In this document: piece by piece, positions 1-9,367 of the stretch
Layout of the letters: each line of letters opens with the position of its first letter
How positions within the stretch are numbered: position 1 is the first letter of the stretch
NCBI GenBank assembly: GCA_019322815.1
Contig: JAHWIB010000007.1
Coordinates: forward strand, 1-36,026
DNA: 36,026 bases
From: Candidatus Woesearchaeota archaeon
Lineage (GTDB): Archaea; Nanobdellota; Nanobdellia; Woesearchaeales; WJKL01
Direction of reading: 5' to 3'
Program-made: the position numbers and the translations under genes
Notes under the pieces: model-generated
The model's input: the letters and a program-made list of their open reading frames with translations, nothing else
Told to the model about the DNA's origin: nothing
The model's database searches: none

Positions 1-1144
1 CTTTATCTTGCTCAAATCCTGGTTTAAATGCCTTTTGAATCTTTTGTTTTAAATCTTCAACAAAAGCATCACTGCCTGGCCTAACTTCTCTTTCAATTGC
101 TATTACATGATCAGTCAATTTATTTGTAAAATTAAATCTATTATATTCTTCTCCTTTAAACTTACTATCGTGACAAGCCAATATCTCTGTGATATTTCTT
201 CTTAATATGAAATAAGAATCATTTCCTCCTTCTACAACTATAACTAATTCTTTTTCTCTATCATAAACTATTCTTTCAATAGGTATTTTATGAGCAGGAA
301 ATACAAATCCATTTTCTGTAATATATCCTTTAACGCGATCCTCCTTGCCTATAACAAAATTATCTTCGTCTGCTTTAGGTCCTTTTCTCCCTGTAGTTAA
401 TCTCCTTACTTCTGATTCTAATTGTTCATTTCTTTTTTTTATTTTTCTTCTTTCTTCATCTTCATTAAAAAGTTGTTTTAGAAGCGCCTCTTTCAGAGCA
501 AATTGTTCTTTTATTTGTTTACATTCAGCTACTGCACTATTCCTTTCTGCTTCTAATTCATTTAATCCCTGCTTAGCAGCTTCTATAACTTCTCTCTGTG
601 TCTGTAATTTTTCTTCTAATTCTGAAGCTCTTTCTATTTCTCCTTTTAATTCTCTAGCTACTTCAGCTTCTACAGCTAACGAATCCCTTTCTTGTCTTAA
701 TGCCTGCAGCTCTTCTTCATATTGCCTATTTGTTGCTTCTAATTCATTTATTCCTTGCTGTGCAGCTTCTATAACTTCCCTCTGTGTTTGTAATTTTTCT
801 TCTAATTCTTCGTTCTTTCTTTCTAATCTTGCTTTTTCATCTCCTGATTTTCTCATCTCACTTAGTTCATTCATTTGTTTACTAATATCTGCACGAAGAC
901 TTTCTAGTTCTTTCCTGAGTTCATCCTCTTCTCCACCCTCTAAAATTTTAAATCTTCTTTCTAAGTCTTCTTTTACTACTTGAGCTGATTCTAGTTCCTT
1001 CATTGCCTCTGTCAATCTTAATCTTAATTCTTCATTATCCCTTGCTAATGCTGCCTCTGCTTCTCCATCAGATTCTCCAGATTCTTTCTTTCTAAATCTA
1101 GCTAATCTTTCTGCAAGCTTCCTTTCTCTTTCATCATTTGGCAT
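1..1144 (-). CDS. Long coiled-coil protein, 3' end outside window
   Basis: This is an open frame of 381 codons from an ATG at 1144 that runs off the left edge without a stop. An in-frame TAG lies three codons upstream, so this ATG is the only start. Residues ~5-235 are charged and heptad-like, rich in Glu, Lys, Leu and Arg, as expected of a long coiled coil. They contain two near-identical copies of a segment containing KLQTQREVIEAA, 62 residues apart. The remainder looks like a globular alpha/beta domain (segments such as GYITENGFVFP and ERIVYDREKELVIVVEGG). I recognise no family. The start overlaps the kinase-TPR stop by 11 bp, so it is the last visible gene of the operon. A scaffold or structural partner is inference. 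Confidence 0.85.
   Translation of the reverse strand, partial: MPNDERERKLAERLARFRKKESGESDGEAEAALARDNEELRLRLTEAMKELESAQVVKEDLERRFKILEGGEEDELRKELESLRADISKQMNELSEMRKSGDEKARLERKNEELEEKLQTQREVIEAAQQGINELEATNRQYEEELQALRQERDSLAVEAEVARELKGEIERASELEEKLQTQREVIEAAKQGLNELEAERNSAVAECKQIKEQFALKEALLKQLFNEDEERRKIKKRNEQLESEVRRLTTGRKGPKADEDNFVIGKEDRVKGYITENGFVFPAHKIPIERIVYDREKELVIVVEGGNDSYFILRRNITEILACHDSKFKGEEYNRFNFTNKLTDHVIAIEREVRPGSDAFVEDLKQKIQKAFKPGFEQDK
549..809 (-). repeat. Two 75-bp direct repeats within the coiled-coil gene
   Basis: Positions 549-623 and 735-809 match at about 69 of 75 bases by eye and are offset by 186 bp, exactly 62 codons. They encode two almost identical coiled-coil segments, consistent with an in-frame internal duplication of the coil. 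Confidence 0.85.
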
Positions 1145-3905
1145 TTTCTTCTATCAAATCTATTGTTTCTCCTTTGCTTCCAACCATCAGGTCAGCAGCC
1201 TTTTCATAGGCAGAATTAGCTCCTTGATTATCCTTTTCAAGTTCTAGAGCAATTCCTAAGAATATCTGGGCAAAAGCCTTATCAGGATTCTCTTTCCCTC
1301 TTCTTTTTAAATCATCTAATATAGTTTTTGCATCAGGTTTATTTTCTAATAAGGATATCAGACAATTTTGATTGTACGTATAAGATGGATCATCTTCTAT
1401 CCCTTTTATGTGTGTTTCAATCGCTTTATCAATATTTCCTCTGGATTGATAAAGATTTCCAAGACCTTGATAAATATTTCCAAGCTCCACACAGCTGGAT
1501 CTACAAATTCTAAATCTGTTTATTCCTTCTTTGAATTCTTTTTCTGCTTCATCTAATTCCCCTCTTTTTTTTAATGTTCTTGCTAGATTATTACGATAAA
1601 GAGGATCCCAAGACCCGCATCTTACAGCTTCTCTATAATGTTTGACTGCTTCATCTGTATTCCCTTCTCTACTAAAAATTACTCCTAAATTATTATGTGA
1701 TGCCCCATAATCTGGATTAATCTCTAGCGCTTTTTGATAAGTTTTTTTAGCGCCTTCCTTATCTCCTTTTTCGCTTAAAGCATATGCTAATTTGAAATGA
1801 GCACTTGCATCATTAGGATCTTTTTCTATTGCTTCTCTAGCTTCTTTGATATCTTTATCAGCATCTATTGATTCTTTTTCTGGTTTGTTAAGGTCCATTG
1901 CCTTTTTATATTCTGATATTGCTTTTAAAAAATCACCTTTAGCTTTATACGCATTTGCAAGATTAAAATGAATAGTAGAATTATTAGAGTCTAAGGCTAC
2001 AGCTTTCTCCAGGTTTTCTACTGCAGAATCTGTATTATTTGCAAGGCGATGCCAGGCAACTCCGATATTATTAAGCGCAGCAACATTTACAGGCTCAAGA
2101 GCCAGTACAACTTCATATTCTCCAAGCGCTTCCAGATGTCTTTGTCTCAGATAGATATTTCCTAGATTATTATGGGCCTTTATATCTTCTGGTTTAATCT
2201 CTATAGCTTTTTTCAGGGCAGCTGCTGCTCCATCAAAATCCTTTATTCTTCCTTTAGCTACTCCAAGATTATTATATGCAGCAGCATAGACAGGATCAAG
2301 TCTTATTGCTGTTTCATATTCAGATATTGCCTCATTTAATTTTCCAACTCCAAATCTTGAATTTCCGCTTTTAAGATGTCTTCCTGCTTCTTCGCTGCTT
2401 TCACTAGGCTGATCTGACAACTCTCCAAATCCTTCCAGTATCTCGACCAGGCTCTTTTCTTCATCTGATTCTTCTTTTTCTCCTTCTTTCTTATTGAAGA
2501 CCTTGTTGTGGAAATGTGTCTTCCTTTTTCTTATCTCATCTATTGCATATCTTGCTTTCTCGCCAGCTCCCTTATCCTCTTTTCTGTCAGTAAATGGAGG
2601 GCCCCATAGATAGATTATCTCATATGCAGCAGGCCAGAATTCCTCTTTGCTTATTTCTCCTGCTTCAAATTTCTTGAATGCTCCTCTTAATATCTCTTCT
2701 TCTCTGGCTCTTACATCTGTATAAACTTCGATAGAAGATGTTAATAACTCATTTCTTTTTGGAGCTAATTTTACCTTTTCTCCTAACTCAAGAAATTTCT
2801 TATGCGCTTCCATTATCCTGTCAATTGTAACATAGTTTACTGTTCCCCATTTGCCGTCTCTATTTTCTTCAGCGCTGTTGAGTGCATCAACAAATTCTTT
2901 ATGCGCTTTTAAGAAATCAGTATATTCTTCAGAGCTGACTATATCTTCAATTTCTTCAGAAACCTGTTCACCGTTGAATTCTGCCAGGCAAACATCAATA
3001 GATCTGTATCTATAATCTTTTGCTGTCTTGCCGCTTTGCGGCTTGGTCATCAATTTTCTTCCTAAAAGCCTTTTTAACAGATATTTGCTTCTATCACTAA
3101 CATCAAGATTTGGTATTGTTTTTTCTATAGCATCCCTATATTCTTTTGAAGAATTATGATACATATCATTTGATACCTTTTTTGTCAAAGCCATATACAA
3201 AGCAACTCCAAATGCAAAGATATCTTCATCAATAGAATATTTGGTCTTGCCTCCTTTATACTCAGGCGATTGAAACTGTTCTGCATTCTTCGCGCTATGG
3301 GTGCTTTTTGGTTTGTTTTCCTGGTCATCTTTTGTTAATGTACCATAATCTGCTACAGCCCAAAAATCATCTTCATAACCAAATATATTTGAAAGTTTTA
3401 TATCTCTATGAACATAACCTACTCTGTGAATTTCACTAAGTGTCTTTGCTGCCTGATGAAACACTTTTAAAATTTTATCTTCCCAATCCTGTTTTGAAGC
3501 TTCATCTTCTTTTTCTCCTCTGTCTTCCATTGCCTTCTTTTTTTCCATCGCCTGCTGCACAACTTTTTCCAGATCCAAAACAGCAGGAATTGAAAGAATT
3601 CCAAAATATTCTTTTTCATCTCCTTTAAATTCTACTGGTTTTTCTCCAACCAATCTGGCTAGAAATTTAGGCTCATGAGCCTCTCTTACTAGGTCATAAG
3701 GCATCGAGCACTCTTCTCTTGCATTAGGTGTAAGAAGAGGTATTTTAAGAATAGCTTCTATATCTCCTAATTCTTTGCATTTTACCCTGGTGATATATCT
3801 GTACTGGTCCTGGACCATCTCTTTAATTACTTCAAATCTTTCATCTTTTTCCAAAACCTCTTGAATTGATTGTCTTTCGCTGAATTCTTCTATTAATGTT
3901 TGCAT
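1134..3905 (-). CDS. Ser/Thr protein kinase with C-terminal TPR array
   Basis: 923 aa. The N-terminal ~300 residues form a eukaryotic-type protein kinase: candidate ATP-binding Lys54 in ILKI, catalytic loop HRDIKLSN (H166, D168, N173), metal-binding loop DYG (186-188) in place of DFG, an SPEY segment matching the APE region, and helix F DIFAFG. The catalytic residues are present, so it is probably active. Residues ~505-915 contain roughly ten TPR units with typical AYNNLG, AHNNLG and HFNLANAY cores ending in Asp/Pro. TPR arrays bind partner proteins, so the kinase is probably recruited to a complex. It starts directly after the stop of the PP2C phosphatase gene, an arrangement typical of opposing kinase/phosphatase pairs. 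Substrates cannot be told. Confidence 0.93.
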   Translation of the reverse strand: MQTLIEEFSERQSIQEVLEKDERFEVIKEMVQDQYRYITRVKCKELGDIEAILKIPLLTPNAREECSMPYDLVREAHEPKFLARLVGEKPVEFKGDEKEYFGILSIPAVLDLEKVVQQAMEKKKAMEDRGEKEDEASKQDWEDKILKVFHQAAKTLSEIHRVGYVHRDIKLSNIFGYEDDFWAVADYGTLTKDDQENKPKSTHSAKNAEQFQSPEYKGGKTKYSIDEDIFAFGVALYMALTKKVSNDMYHNSSKEYRDAIEKTIPNLDVSDRSKYLLKRLLGRKLMTKPQSGKTAKDYRYRSIDVCLAEFNGEQVSEEIEDIVSSEEYTDFLKAHKEFVDALNSAEENRDGKWGTVNYVTIDRIMEAHKKFLELGEKVKLAPKRNELLTSSIEVYTDVRAREEEILRGAFKKFEAGEISKEEFWPAAYEIIYLWGPPFTDRKEDKGAGEKARYAIDEIRKRKTHFHNKVFNKKEGEKEESDEEKSLVEILEGFGELSDQPSESSEEAGRHLKSGNSRFGVGKLNEAISEYETAIRLDPVYAAAYNNLGVAKGRIKDFDGAAAALKKAIEIKPEDIKAHNNLGNIYLRQRHLEALGEYEVVLALEPVNVAALNNIGVAWHRLANNTDSAVENLEKAVALDSNNSTIHFNLANAYKAKGDFLKAISEYKKAMDLNKPEKESIDADKDIKEAREAIEKDPNDASAHFKLAYALSEKGDKEGAKKTYQKALEINPDYGASHNNLGVIFSREGNTDEAVKHYREAVRCGSWDPLYRNNLARTLKKRGELDEAEKEFKEGINRFRICRSSCVELGNIYQGLGNLYQSRGNIDKAIETHIKGIEDDPSYTYNQNCLISLLENKPDAKTILDDLKRRGKENPDKAFAQIFLGIALELEKDNQGANSAYEKAADLMVGSKGETIDLIEENAK

Positions 3906-4757
3906 TTATATCCCCCTCCTAATTGCTATAAATGAAGTATTATCCATCCCACCTAATTCTTTTCTGGATTTTTCTTTTTGTTTTCTGAATTTTTCATCGT
4001 ATCCTTCTGCATTTTCATCCTTTTCTGAAAGCTCTAACCTTGCATGAGCTTCTGCTATTTCATTAGGATTTTCTGAAAACGCTAAAAGAGTGTTTCTTGC
4101 AATATGAAACATTTTTAGTGCATGCACTCTTTCATTTTCAGATACAGTATGTGACAAGCCGTCATCCTCAATCAGCAGAATTTCTCCTGGTTTTATTGGC
4201 TCTATTCCAGCATCAACCTCTATATCTGCTCCGCAGCCTATATAACTGTCAAGACCAAGCCTTGCTTCTATTACAGCTTGTTCTGCAGGGGAACATTTTT
4301 TTGTATCTTCTTCGTAAGTGACATGTTCTTTTGTAAGTTTTACCAGTTTTCCTTCTCTGTTAAATTTGTAGATTCTGCCATTGCCTGCATGAGCCCAATA
4401 AGCAACATCTTCATGGATTATGCACGCATCTAAGGTTGTTCCCATACATGTTTCATCTGGATTATCTTTGATAGATATTAATTCATTTGCTTTATAAAAA
4501 ATATCTTTCATGAATTCTGGAATACGTTTTAAATCAAATTTTTTCTTTTTCAAATGAGAATATAATGATTTTAACTCAAAATATGCTGCTTGACAGGCCA
4601 GATAGCTTGCTTTTTTTGGATAAGAATGCCCTCCTACTCCGTCTGCTAACAAATAAATATTCCTTTTTCTATCTACTAATACAGTATCTTCATTTTCTTT
4701 TCCTCTTCCTCTTTTCTGTTTTCCAATTACTGAAGCCTGGATTATTTCATAAGCCAT
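3906..4757 (-). CDS. PP2C-family Ser/Thr protein phosphatase
   Basis: 283 aa from the ATG at 4757. An upstream in-frame GTG at 4766 is possible, but an AGGTGGT ribosome-binding motif at 4762-4768 favours the ATG. PP2C (PPM) metal-binding motifs are in order: NED (22-24), DGVGGH (39-44), GTT (106-108), DDG (198-200) and GGMDNTSF (269-276). The usual GDSR segment reads GNGR (125-128), a substitution in a conserved motif, but the principal metal-binding Asp residues look intact. It should be a cytosolic Mn/Mg-dependent phosphatase that reverses phosphorylation by the kinases in the same operon; that pairing is inferred from context. It sits between the degenerate kinase-LRR protein and the kinase-TPR protein, with short overlaps on both sides. 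Confidence 0.93.
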   Translation of the reverse strand: MAYEIIQASVIGKQKRGRGKENEDTVLVDRKRNIYLLADGVGGHSYPKKASYLACQAAYFELKSLYSHLKKKKFDLKRIPEFMKDIFYKANELISIKDNPDETCMGTTLDACIIHEDVAYWAHAGNGRIYKFNREGKLVKLTKEHVTYEEDTKKCSPAEQAVIEARLGLDSYIGCGADIEVDAGIEPIKPGEILLIEDDGLSHTVSENERVHALKMFHIARNTLLAFSENPNEIAEAHARLELSEKDENAEGYDEKFRKQKEKSRKELGGMDNTSFIAIRRGI

Positions 4758-7281
4758 ATTTACCACCTATTTCATCATAAATTTTAATTTTAGAATCTAT
4801 CTCTCTTCCTGACATGCCGTTTTTTTCAGCTTCTTCGCGGGATTCATATTTGAATAATCTATACATAAATCCTAATACATCCCAAAGCCTATGTACATTT
4901 AACAAGACATCATCTATAGCCTCAGGAGACACACCTTTTTTAATTGCTGTTTCACGATCTTCATATTCTACTGCAAATTCCTCTATTTTATCCATATCAG
5001 CGCTTCTTCTTTTATCATAAGCTTGCTCTAATTCTCCTAATTCAGAACAAAAATATCCAACCAACCTATTTTCTTTGACATATTCCTGCAATGAAAATAA
5101 ATCCTTATGAACCTGAGCAATATTATCCGGCCATTCAGTTTGATCAATTCCCTGCCTGCTGTAAGATAAACTTTTTGTTAGAGCATCATGCAATGCATAA
5201 AATCTGCTAAATGCTGGTTCTTTTTCTAATGTTTCTTTAAGCTGACCAACCAGATCTTCTGGTTCAGGAATCTCCTCTTCATCAAAAGTTAACATATTTT
5301 GTAATATTCTAGTCAAATCTTTTGATAAGCCGATTTTTTTAATTTCTTCATTTGAAGGCAGATGAATTGCTTCTCTTTTAAATCCAGTCAATAAATCATA
5401 AAAAATCAAACCTAATGCCCTGACATCGCTTTGCGCCTTTGTTATCTCCATTTTTAGTGACTGCCTCATGCTGTCTGGGCTGTATGTCAGGCTGTCAGAA
5501 ACATCTGCATGAAGATTAGGTCTTTTATCTGCATCATATCCAGATTGATCATAAGTCAATTCAATGTCTGCAGAATCAGCTAATTTAACTGTTCCTGTTT
5601 CTTCGTCATAAAATATATTATCTGGATAGATAAATCCTATTCTTTTTCTGTTTTTATGAATATGGGATAAAGCAGAAGCTATTTGAGCTACTATACTTGC
5701 TGCCTCTTCTTTTGAATATGCTTTTTTTTCAATTCTTTTATACCTGCTGGCATCTATCGGCTCCATCACAAGATAAGGCCCAATAACTCTTGACCCACCA
5801 TGTCCTACATTAGAAAATTTAATTATATTAGGATGATCAATATCCAATAATCCCTTAAAATAATCCATCATTATTTTATCTTCACATGCACTTAATGCTC
5901 CAGTCTTCATTGATTTTATCTTTATTGTACAAGGATTATCTGATTTATCCTTGGCTCTGTATAAATGATAAATTCCTTCATTTGAGATCAATTCTTCTAT
6001 TGTATAATCCCCTATTTTAGTATCGTTTGTTATTTCTCCTTGTCTTTTATTATGTTTAACATCCACTCCTCTTTCTTTTAATTTTGCTATGCTTTGATCA
6101 TTTCCTGGAATAGGATTATCTACAACATCAAGAAACTTTAAATTATCAAGCTCAATACGTGCATGTAAACTGTCTCCGCTGAATAGTCTTCTTAAATCTC
6201 TTATTCTATTTCCTCCAACATAAACTTCTTCTGCACTTTTTGGCAGCCCTTCTAAGCTGCTTATCTTATTTCTAAAACCATAAAAAACACGCAGCTTAAA
6301 CAATGATCTTAATGGATTTAAATCAGAAACTTCATTATCTCCAAGATCTATTACCTCTAAGTGAGGCAGTATCATCCTGCCTATTTTAGCTATTTTATTG
6401 CAATTCAAAGCAAGGTCCCTCAAATGAGTAATGTAGTTTATATCATTAGGTATTTCAGTTAAAGATCTGTTTATCTTTAACCCAGTAATATGTACTCCTT
6501 CTATCCTGACTTCTAGTTTATCTGTTTCTTTTGAATGATAGGAAATCTCATCAACAAGTTCAAAATCATCAACACTAACTCCAGCAGCTTTAGCTATTAT
6601 TTCAAGCGCATGATATTCAAATCCAAAAATATGTTTTTCTTTATATTTTACCGGCGGCGGAACTGCAGAAGGTATGTCAACAGGTATTCTTCTTTCTTTT
6701 AATGCCATGACTCCTGCATCAGTAAAAGGCATACCATTTCCTGATAAATGAACCTTTTCTATATACTCTAATGTTGCTAAAGGATCTCCAATACCAATAT
6801 CATTTCTTCTAAAATAACCTTCTTTTAATCTGGTTAAAGCCTCAACTGGCTGGATAGTACCTAATCTACTATAACCTTCTATTCTTAATCTGACAATATG
6901 AGAATCTTTTACTTCTGCTTCAATAACCTCTCCTTCATTGGCATCTAAAGGGGTTGTTCCGATAGCCCTAAAATCATCTACACTAAATCCAGCTTGTACT
7001 GCCGTTGCTTCTATTGCTTCTTTTTCTTCTGGAACCAATTCATAATTTTTCAAAGGATAACTTGGATCTGGTTTTTCATCCTCATCCTCTTCTATATCTA
7101 CAATTTCCTCTGGCTGAGGTGCAGGAGGCTCAGGCTCTTTAAAATTAGCAATAGCCTCTGCAATATGTTCTGGAGTTTCCTCTAAATCAAAATAATCCGT
7201 GCGTAAAGATGTTATAATCTCACCTAATGATTTCTTATGAATATCTTCTTTTATTCCTGCTAAACATTCTTCCCAATCCAT
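4747..7281 (-). CDS. LRR protein with degenerate (pseudo)kinase domain
   Basis: 844 aa. Residues ~84-190 and ~224-300 look like two diverged copies of one unit (both carry a GxSVDDF core and an RIEG strand). Residues ~280-395 are leucine-rich repeats (LALNCNKI, VIDLGDNEV, VYVGGNRI). Residues ~425-680 have a protein-kinase fold: candidate Lys454 in CTIKIK, hinge LVMEPID and helix F-like SDVRALGLIFYDLLTG. The catalytic loop HRDxKxxN is replaced by IGF-I-Y-P-D-N (548-555), so the catalytic Asp and Lys are missing. The DFG loop reads DSA (569-571) and the Gly-rich loop is poor in glycine. It is most likely a pseudokinase that regulates or scaffolds the two kinases encoded beside it. The C-terminal ~160 residues are helical with no family recognised. 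Confidence 0.9.
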   Translation of the reverse strand: MDWEECLAGIKEDIHKKSLGEIITSLRTDYFDLEETPEHIAEAIANFKEPEPPAPQPEEIVDIEEDEDEKPDPSYPLKNYELVPEEKEAIEATAVQAGFSVDDFRAIGTTPLDANEGEVIEAEVKDSHIVRLRIEGYSRLGTIQPVEALTRLKEGYFRRNDIGIGDPLATLEYIEKVHLSGNGMPFTDAGVMALKERRIPVDIPSAVPPPVKYKEKHIFGFEYHALEIIAKAAGVSVDDFELVDEISYHSKETDKLEVRIEGVHITGLKINRSLTEIPNDINYITHLRDLALNCNKIAKIGRMILPHLEVIDLGDNEVSDLNPLRSLFKLRVFYGFRNKISSLEGLPKSAEEVYVGGNRIRDLRRLFSGDSLHARIELDNLKFLDVVDNPIPGNDQSIAKLKERGVDVKHNKRQGEITNDTKIGDYTIEELISNEGIYHLYRAKDKSDNPCTIKIKSMKTGALSACEDKIMMDYFKGLLDIDHPNIIKFSNVGHGGSRVIGPYLVMEPIDASRYKRIEKKAYSKEEAASIVAQIASALSHIHKNRKRIGFIYPDNIFYDEETGTVKLADSADIELTYDQSGYDADKRPNLHADVSDSLTYSPDSMRQSLKMEITKAQSDVRALGLIFYDLLTGFKREAIHLPSNEEIKKIGLSKDLTRILQNMLTFDEEEIPEPEDLVGQLKETLEKEPAFSRFYALHDALTKSLSYSRQGIDQTEWPDNIAQVHKDLFSLQEYVKENRLVGYFCSELGELEQAYDKRRSADMDKIEEFAVEYEDRETAIKKGVSPEAIDDVLLNVHRLWDVLGFMYRLFKYESREEAEKNGMSGREIDSKIKIYDEIGGKYGL
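4762..4768 (-). promoter_or_regulatory. Ribosome-binding site fixing the PP2C start
   Basis: AGGTGGT reads on the minus strand four bases before the ATG at 4757. It lies within the 3' end of the preceding gene and selects this ATG over the GTG at 4766. Confidence 0.7.
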
Positions 7282-7282
7282 T

Positions 7283-9367
7283 TTATAATGTTGTTATTAC
7301 CTCAGCTGCATTTATTTCAGATGCTAATGAATCAATTGCCTCCTTATACCTTTCATTAATATTCATTTCTTTATGAGCTTCATCTAATTTTGATCTAACT
7401 TGATACTTTACAATAAATTCAGTAGGCGCTTCCCTAACTACTGCACTCAATAATCCAGCTCTAACATCCGGATCTTTCTTTGTATCTGCCTCAGCTACAA
7501 TCTTCCTAAGATGTCTATTTTCTCCTAAGTGTCTGCTAAGTATCATTACACGTCTTTTATATGTATCAGGATCCTCCTCCTTCATTGCTGCAACTGCCTT
7601 TTCATATACTTCTCTTATTTTATCTTCCCTTCCTCTAAATTTATGAACACATATTTCCTTTTCAACACAACCAAAATCTTTATAATCAATTAATTCATTA
7701 GATCCATTATAAAATGTCCAAGCATTTTCTAAATAGCTTTTATCCCCTGTCTTTCTCCATTGAGCTTCATAAGCATCACCCAATAATTGAGTAATTTCTG
7801 CATCTTCTTCTGTTGACATTGAGTTTGATAATAGATCTGTAAAAATTTTAGATGATTCATCATAAAGCCCTAATCTATTGAATTCTCTTGCTAAAGCATA
7901 TATATTTTCTTTAGGAATATCCTCAAATTTAGAAACAGATTCTGGAGTTACCTCTTCTTTTTCACTAAGTTTTCCTAACCATGTTCTATCTAATGGACCT
8001 GAAAACAAAGTTGGAGATGACCATCCTAATTGTTCTATACGTCTAAGTGTATCTGTAAATACTTCATTTAAATCAACTTTAGTATTTCCTATTCCTCTTA
8101 CTCTTGCCTGTGCATGCAAAATCTGACTCAAAAATTCTACATCTTTCTTTGCATTCCAGGAAACATTTCCTATAGACTTGTCAAACAGCTCAAGCCCTTC
8201 CTTAAAATTAGTTTTTAGCAAATTAACTGCTCTAGCAATATCAGTATCAGGATAAAGTGTTTTAATGCCTCTCTCTAATGCAATTTCAGCTTTGCCAGTA
8301 TCGCCATGCTCCAGAAAATATCTTGCCGTTGCAGCATAAAAATTCCAATCATCAACATTAAAATTAGGATCTTCATATGCTAATGAAAAACATACAGCAG
8401 TGCTTGTCGGCCTTATAACCTCTACATAACGGCCGTCTAAATGCCTTCCAAGCTCATAGTGCAAAGCAGAATTTCTAGGATCTCTGTCAATTAATTCCTG
8501 CAGTTTAGTTTCAACAAATTCAGTTACAGTATCAAAAGCATTTTCTCTCAAATATCCTGCATATTCTGCTAATAATTCAGAATTAGGGTCCTCAACCATC
8601 CTGTCTTCAAAATCTTCAACATCAGATTCAAATTTAGCTAATATTTCATCTAAATTTCCCCACCTTACATATCCCTTCCTGCCAGATGTTTCTGACACTA
8701 CTAGATTAGCTGTATTTTCATCTACTGCATTACAAACAAAATCCCATAACTTATCTTCTACAGTACTAGTACGAAATCCTCCATCAGGTTTACAATTAGG
8801 ATCAGCTTTAACAGCTTTTCTAAGATAATCATATCTTTTAGTTGGATCTTCTCTATGACATTCAGACAATCCAAAATAAGCTGCTGCACAATTTTTATCT
8901 AAAAATATTGCTCTTTCATAAGAAGCAATTGCTGATTCTAGATTTTCAGGATTTTGGAATTGAGGCTGATTCTTTAAGGTTTCATAATTTCTTCTATACA
9001 TATCACCTAATTTTAAATGAAGGTCAGCATTTGCTGGATCCTTTTTTATCTTTCTTCTCAGATTCTTCTCAGATTCTTCTGTAAAATAATCATAAATAAG
9101 AATAGGAATCCAAACAGGAGATAATGCAACAGCTGCACCAGTCATAACAACATCTCCAGCTCTTTCTTCAATATTTTCTTTAACACTCTTCTCATCATCT
9201 GAAGAAGAAAATCTATCATATAAGACAAATGGCCCCCATAAAGGAGATATTGCAGCAATTCCCCCCCACTTTAGAGCACCAACTAAGCCATCCTTAATGC
9301 TCTTTCCAATTCTTCTCCGAAAAGGCAAAGGTCTTCTGTCTTCTGGTAAAACGTTTATTTCTATCAT
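7283..9367 (-). CDS. TPR protein with two N-terminal hydrophobic segments
   Basis: 694 aa. Two related hydrophobic segments lie at ~27-50 and ~72-93; both contain a SP[LV]WxPxxxYDxF core, so they look like a duplicated hairpin or membrane-associating element. From ~105 on the protein is made of helical repeats, including clear TPRs (ADLHLKLGDMYRR, AAAYFGLSECHR) and later degenerate units. Its ATG overlaps the preceding stop as ATGA, suggesting translational coupling. A membrane-associated scaffold for the kinase module is the best guess; no enzymatic motif was found. Whether the segments span the membrane or are amphipathic is unclear. Confidence 0.85.
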   Translation of the reverse strand: MIEINVLPEDRRPLPFRRRIGKSIKDGLVGALKWGGIAAISPLWGPFVLYDRFSSSDDEKSVKENIEERAGDVVMTGAAVALSPVWIPILIYDYFTEESEKNLRRKIKKDPANADLHLKLGDMYRRNYETLKNQPQFQNPENLESAIASYERAIFLDKNCAAAYFGLSECHREDPTKRYDYLRKAVKADPNCKPDGGFRTSTVEDKLWDFVCNAVDENTANLVVSETSGRKGYVRWGNLDEILAKFESDVEDFEDRMVEDPNSELLAEYAGYLRENAFDTVTEFVETKLQELIDRDPRNSALHYELGRHLDGRYVEVIRPTSTAVCFSLAYEDPNFNVDDWNFYAATARYFLEHGDTGKAEIALERGIKTLYPDTDIARAVNLLKTNFKEGLELFDKSIGNVSWNAKKDVEFLSQILHAQARVRGIGNTKVDLNEVFTDTLRRIEQLGWSSPTLFSGPLDRTWLGKLSEKEEVTPESVSKFEDIPKENIYALAREFNRLGLYDESSKIFTDLLSNSMSTEEDAEITQLLGDAYEAQWRKTGDKSYLENAWTFYNGSNELIDYKDFGCVEKEICVHKFRGREDKIREVYEKAVAAMKEEDPDTYKRRVMILSRHLGENRHLRKIVAEADTKKDPDVRAGLLSAVVREAPTEFIVKYQVRSKLDEAHKEMNINERYKEAIDSLASEINAAEVITTL

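Noticed and set aside
345..983. Plus-strand open frame of 212 codons with repeated Ser/Phe-rich segments
   Set aside because: It is antisense to the partial coiled-coil gene. Its repeats mirror that gene's duplication, and it has no promoter or ribosome-binding site.
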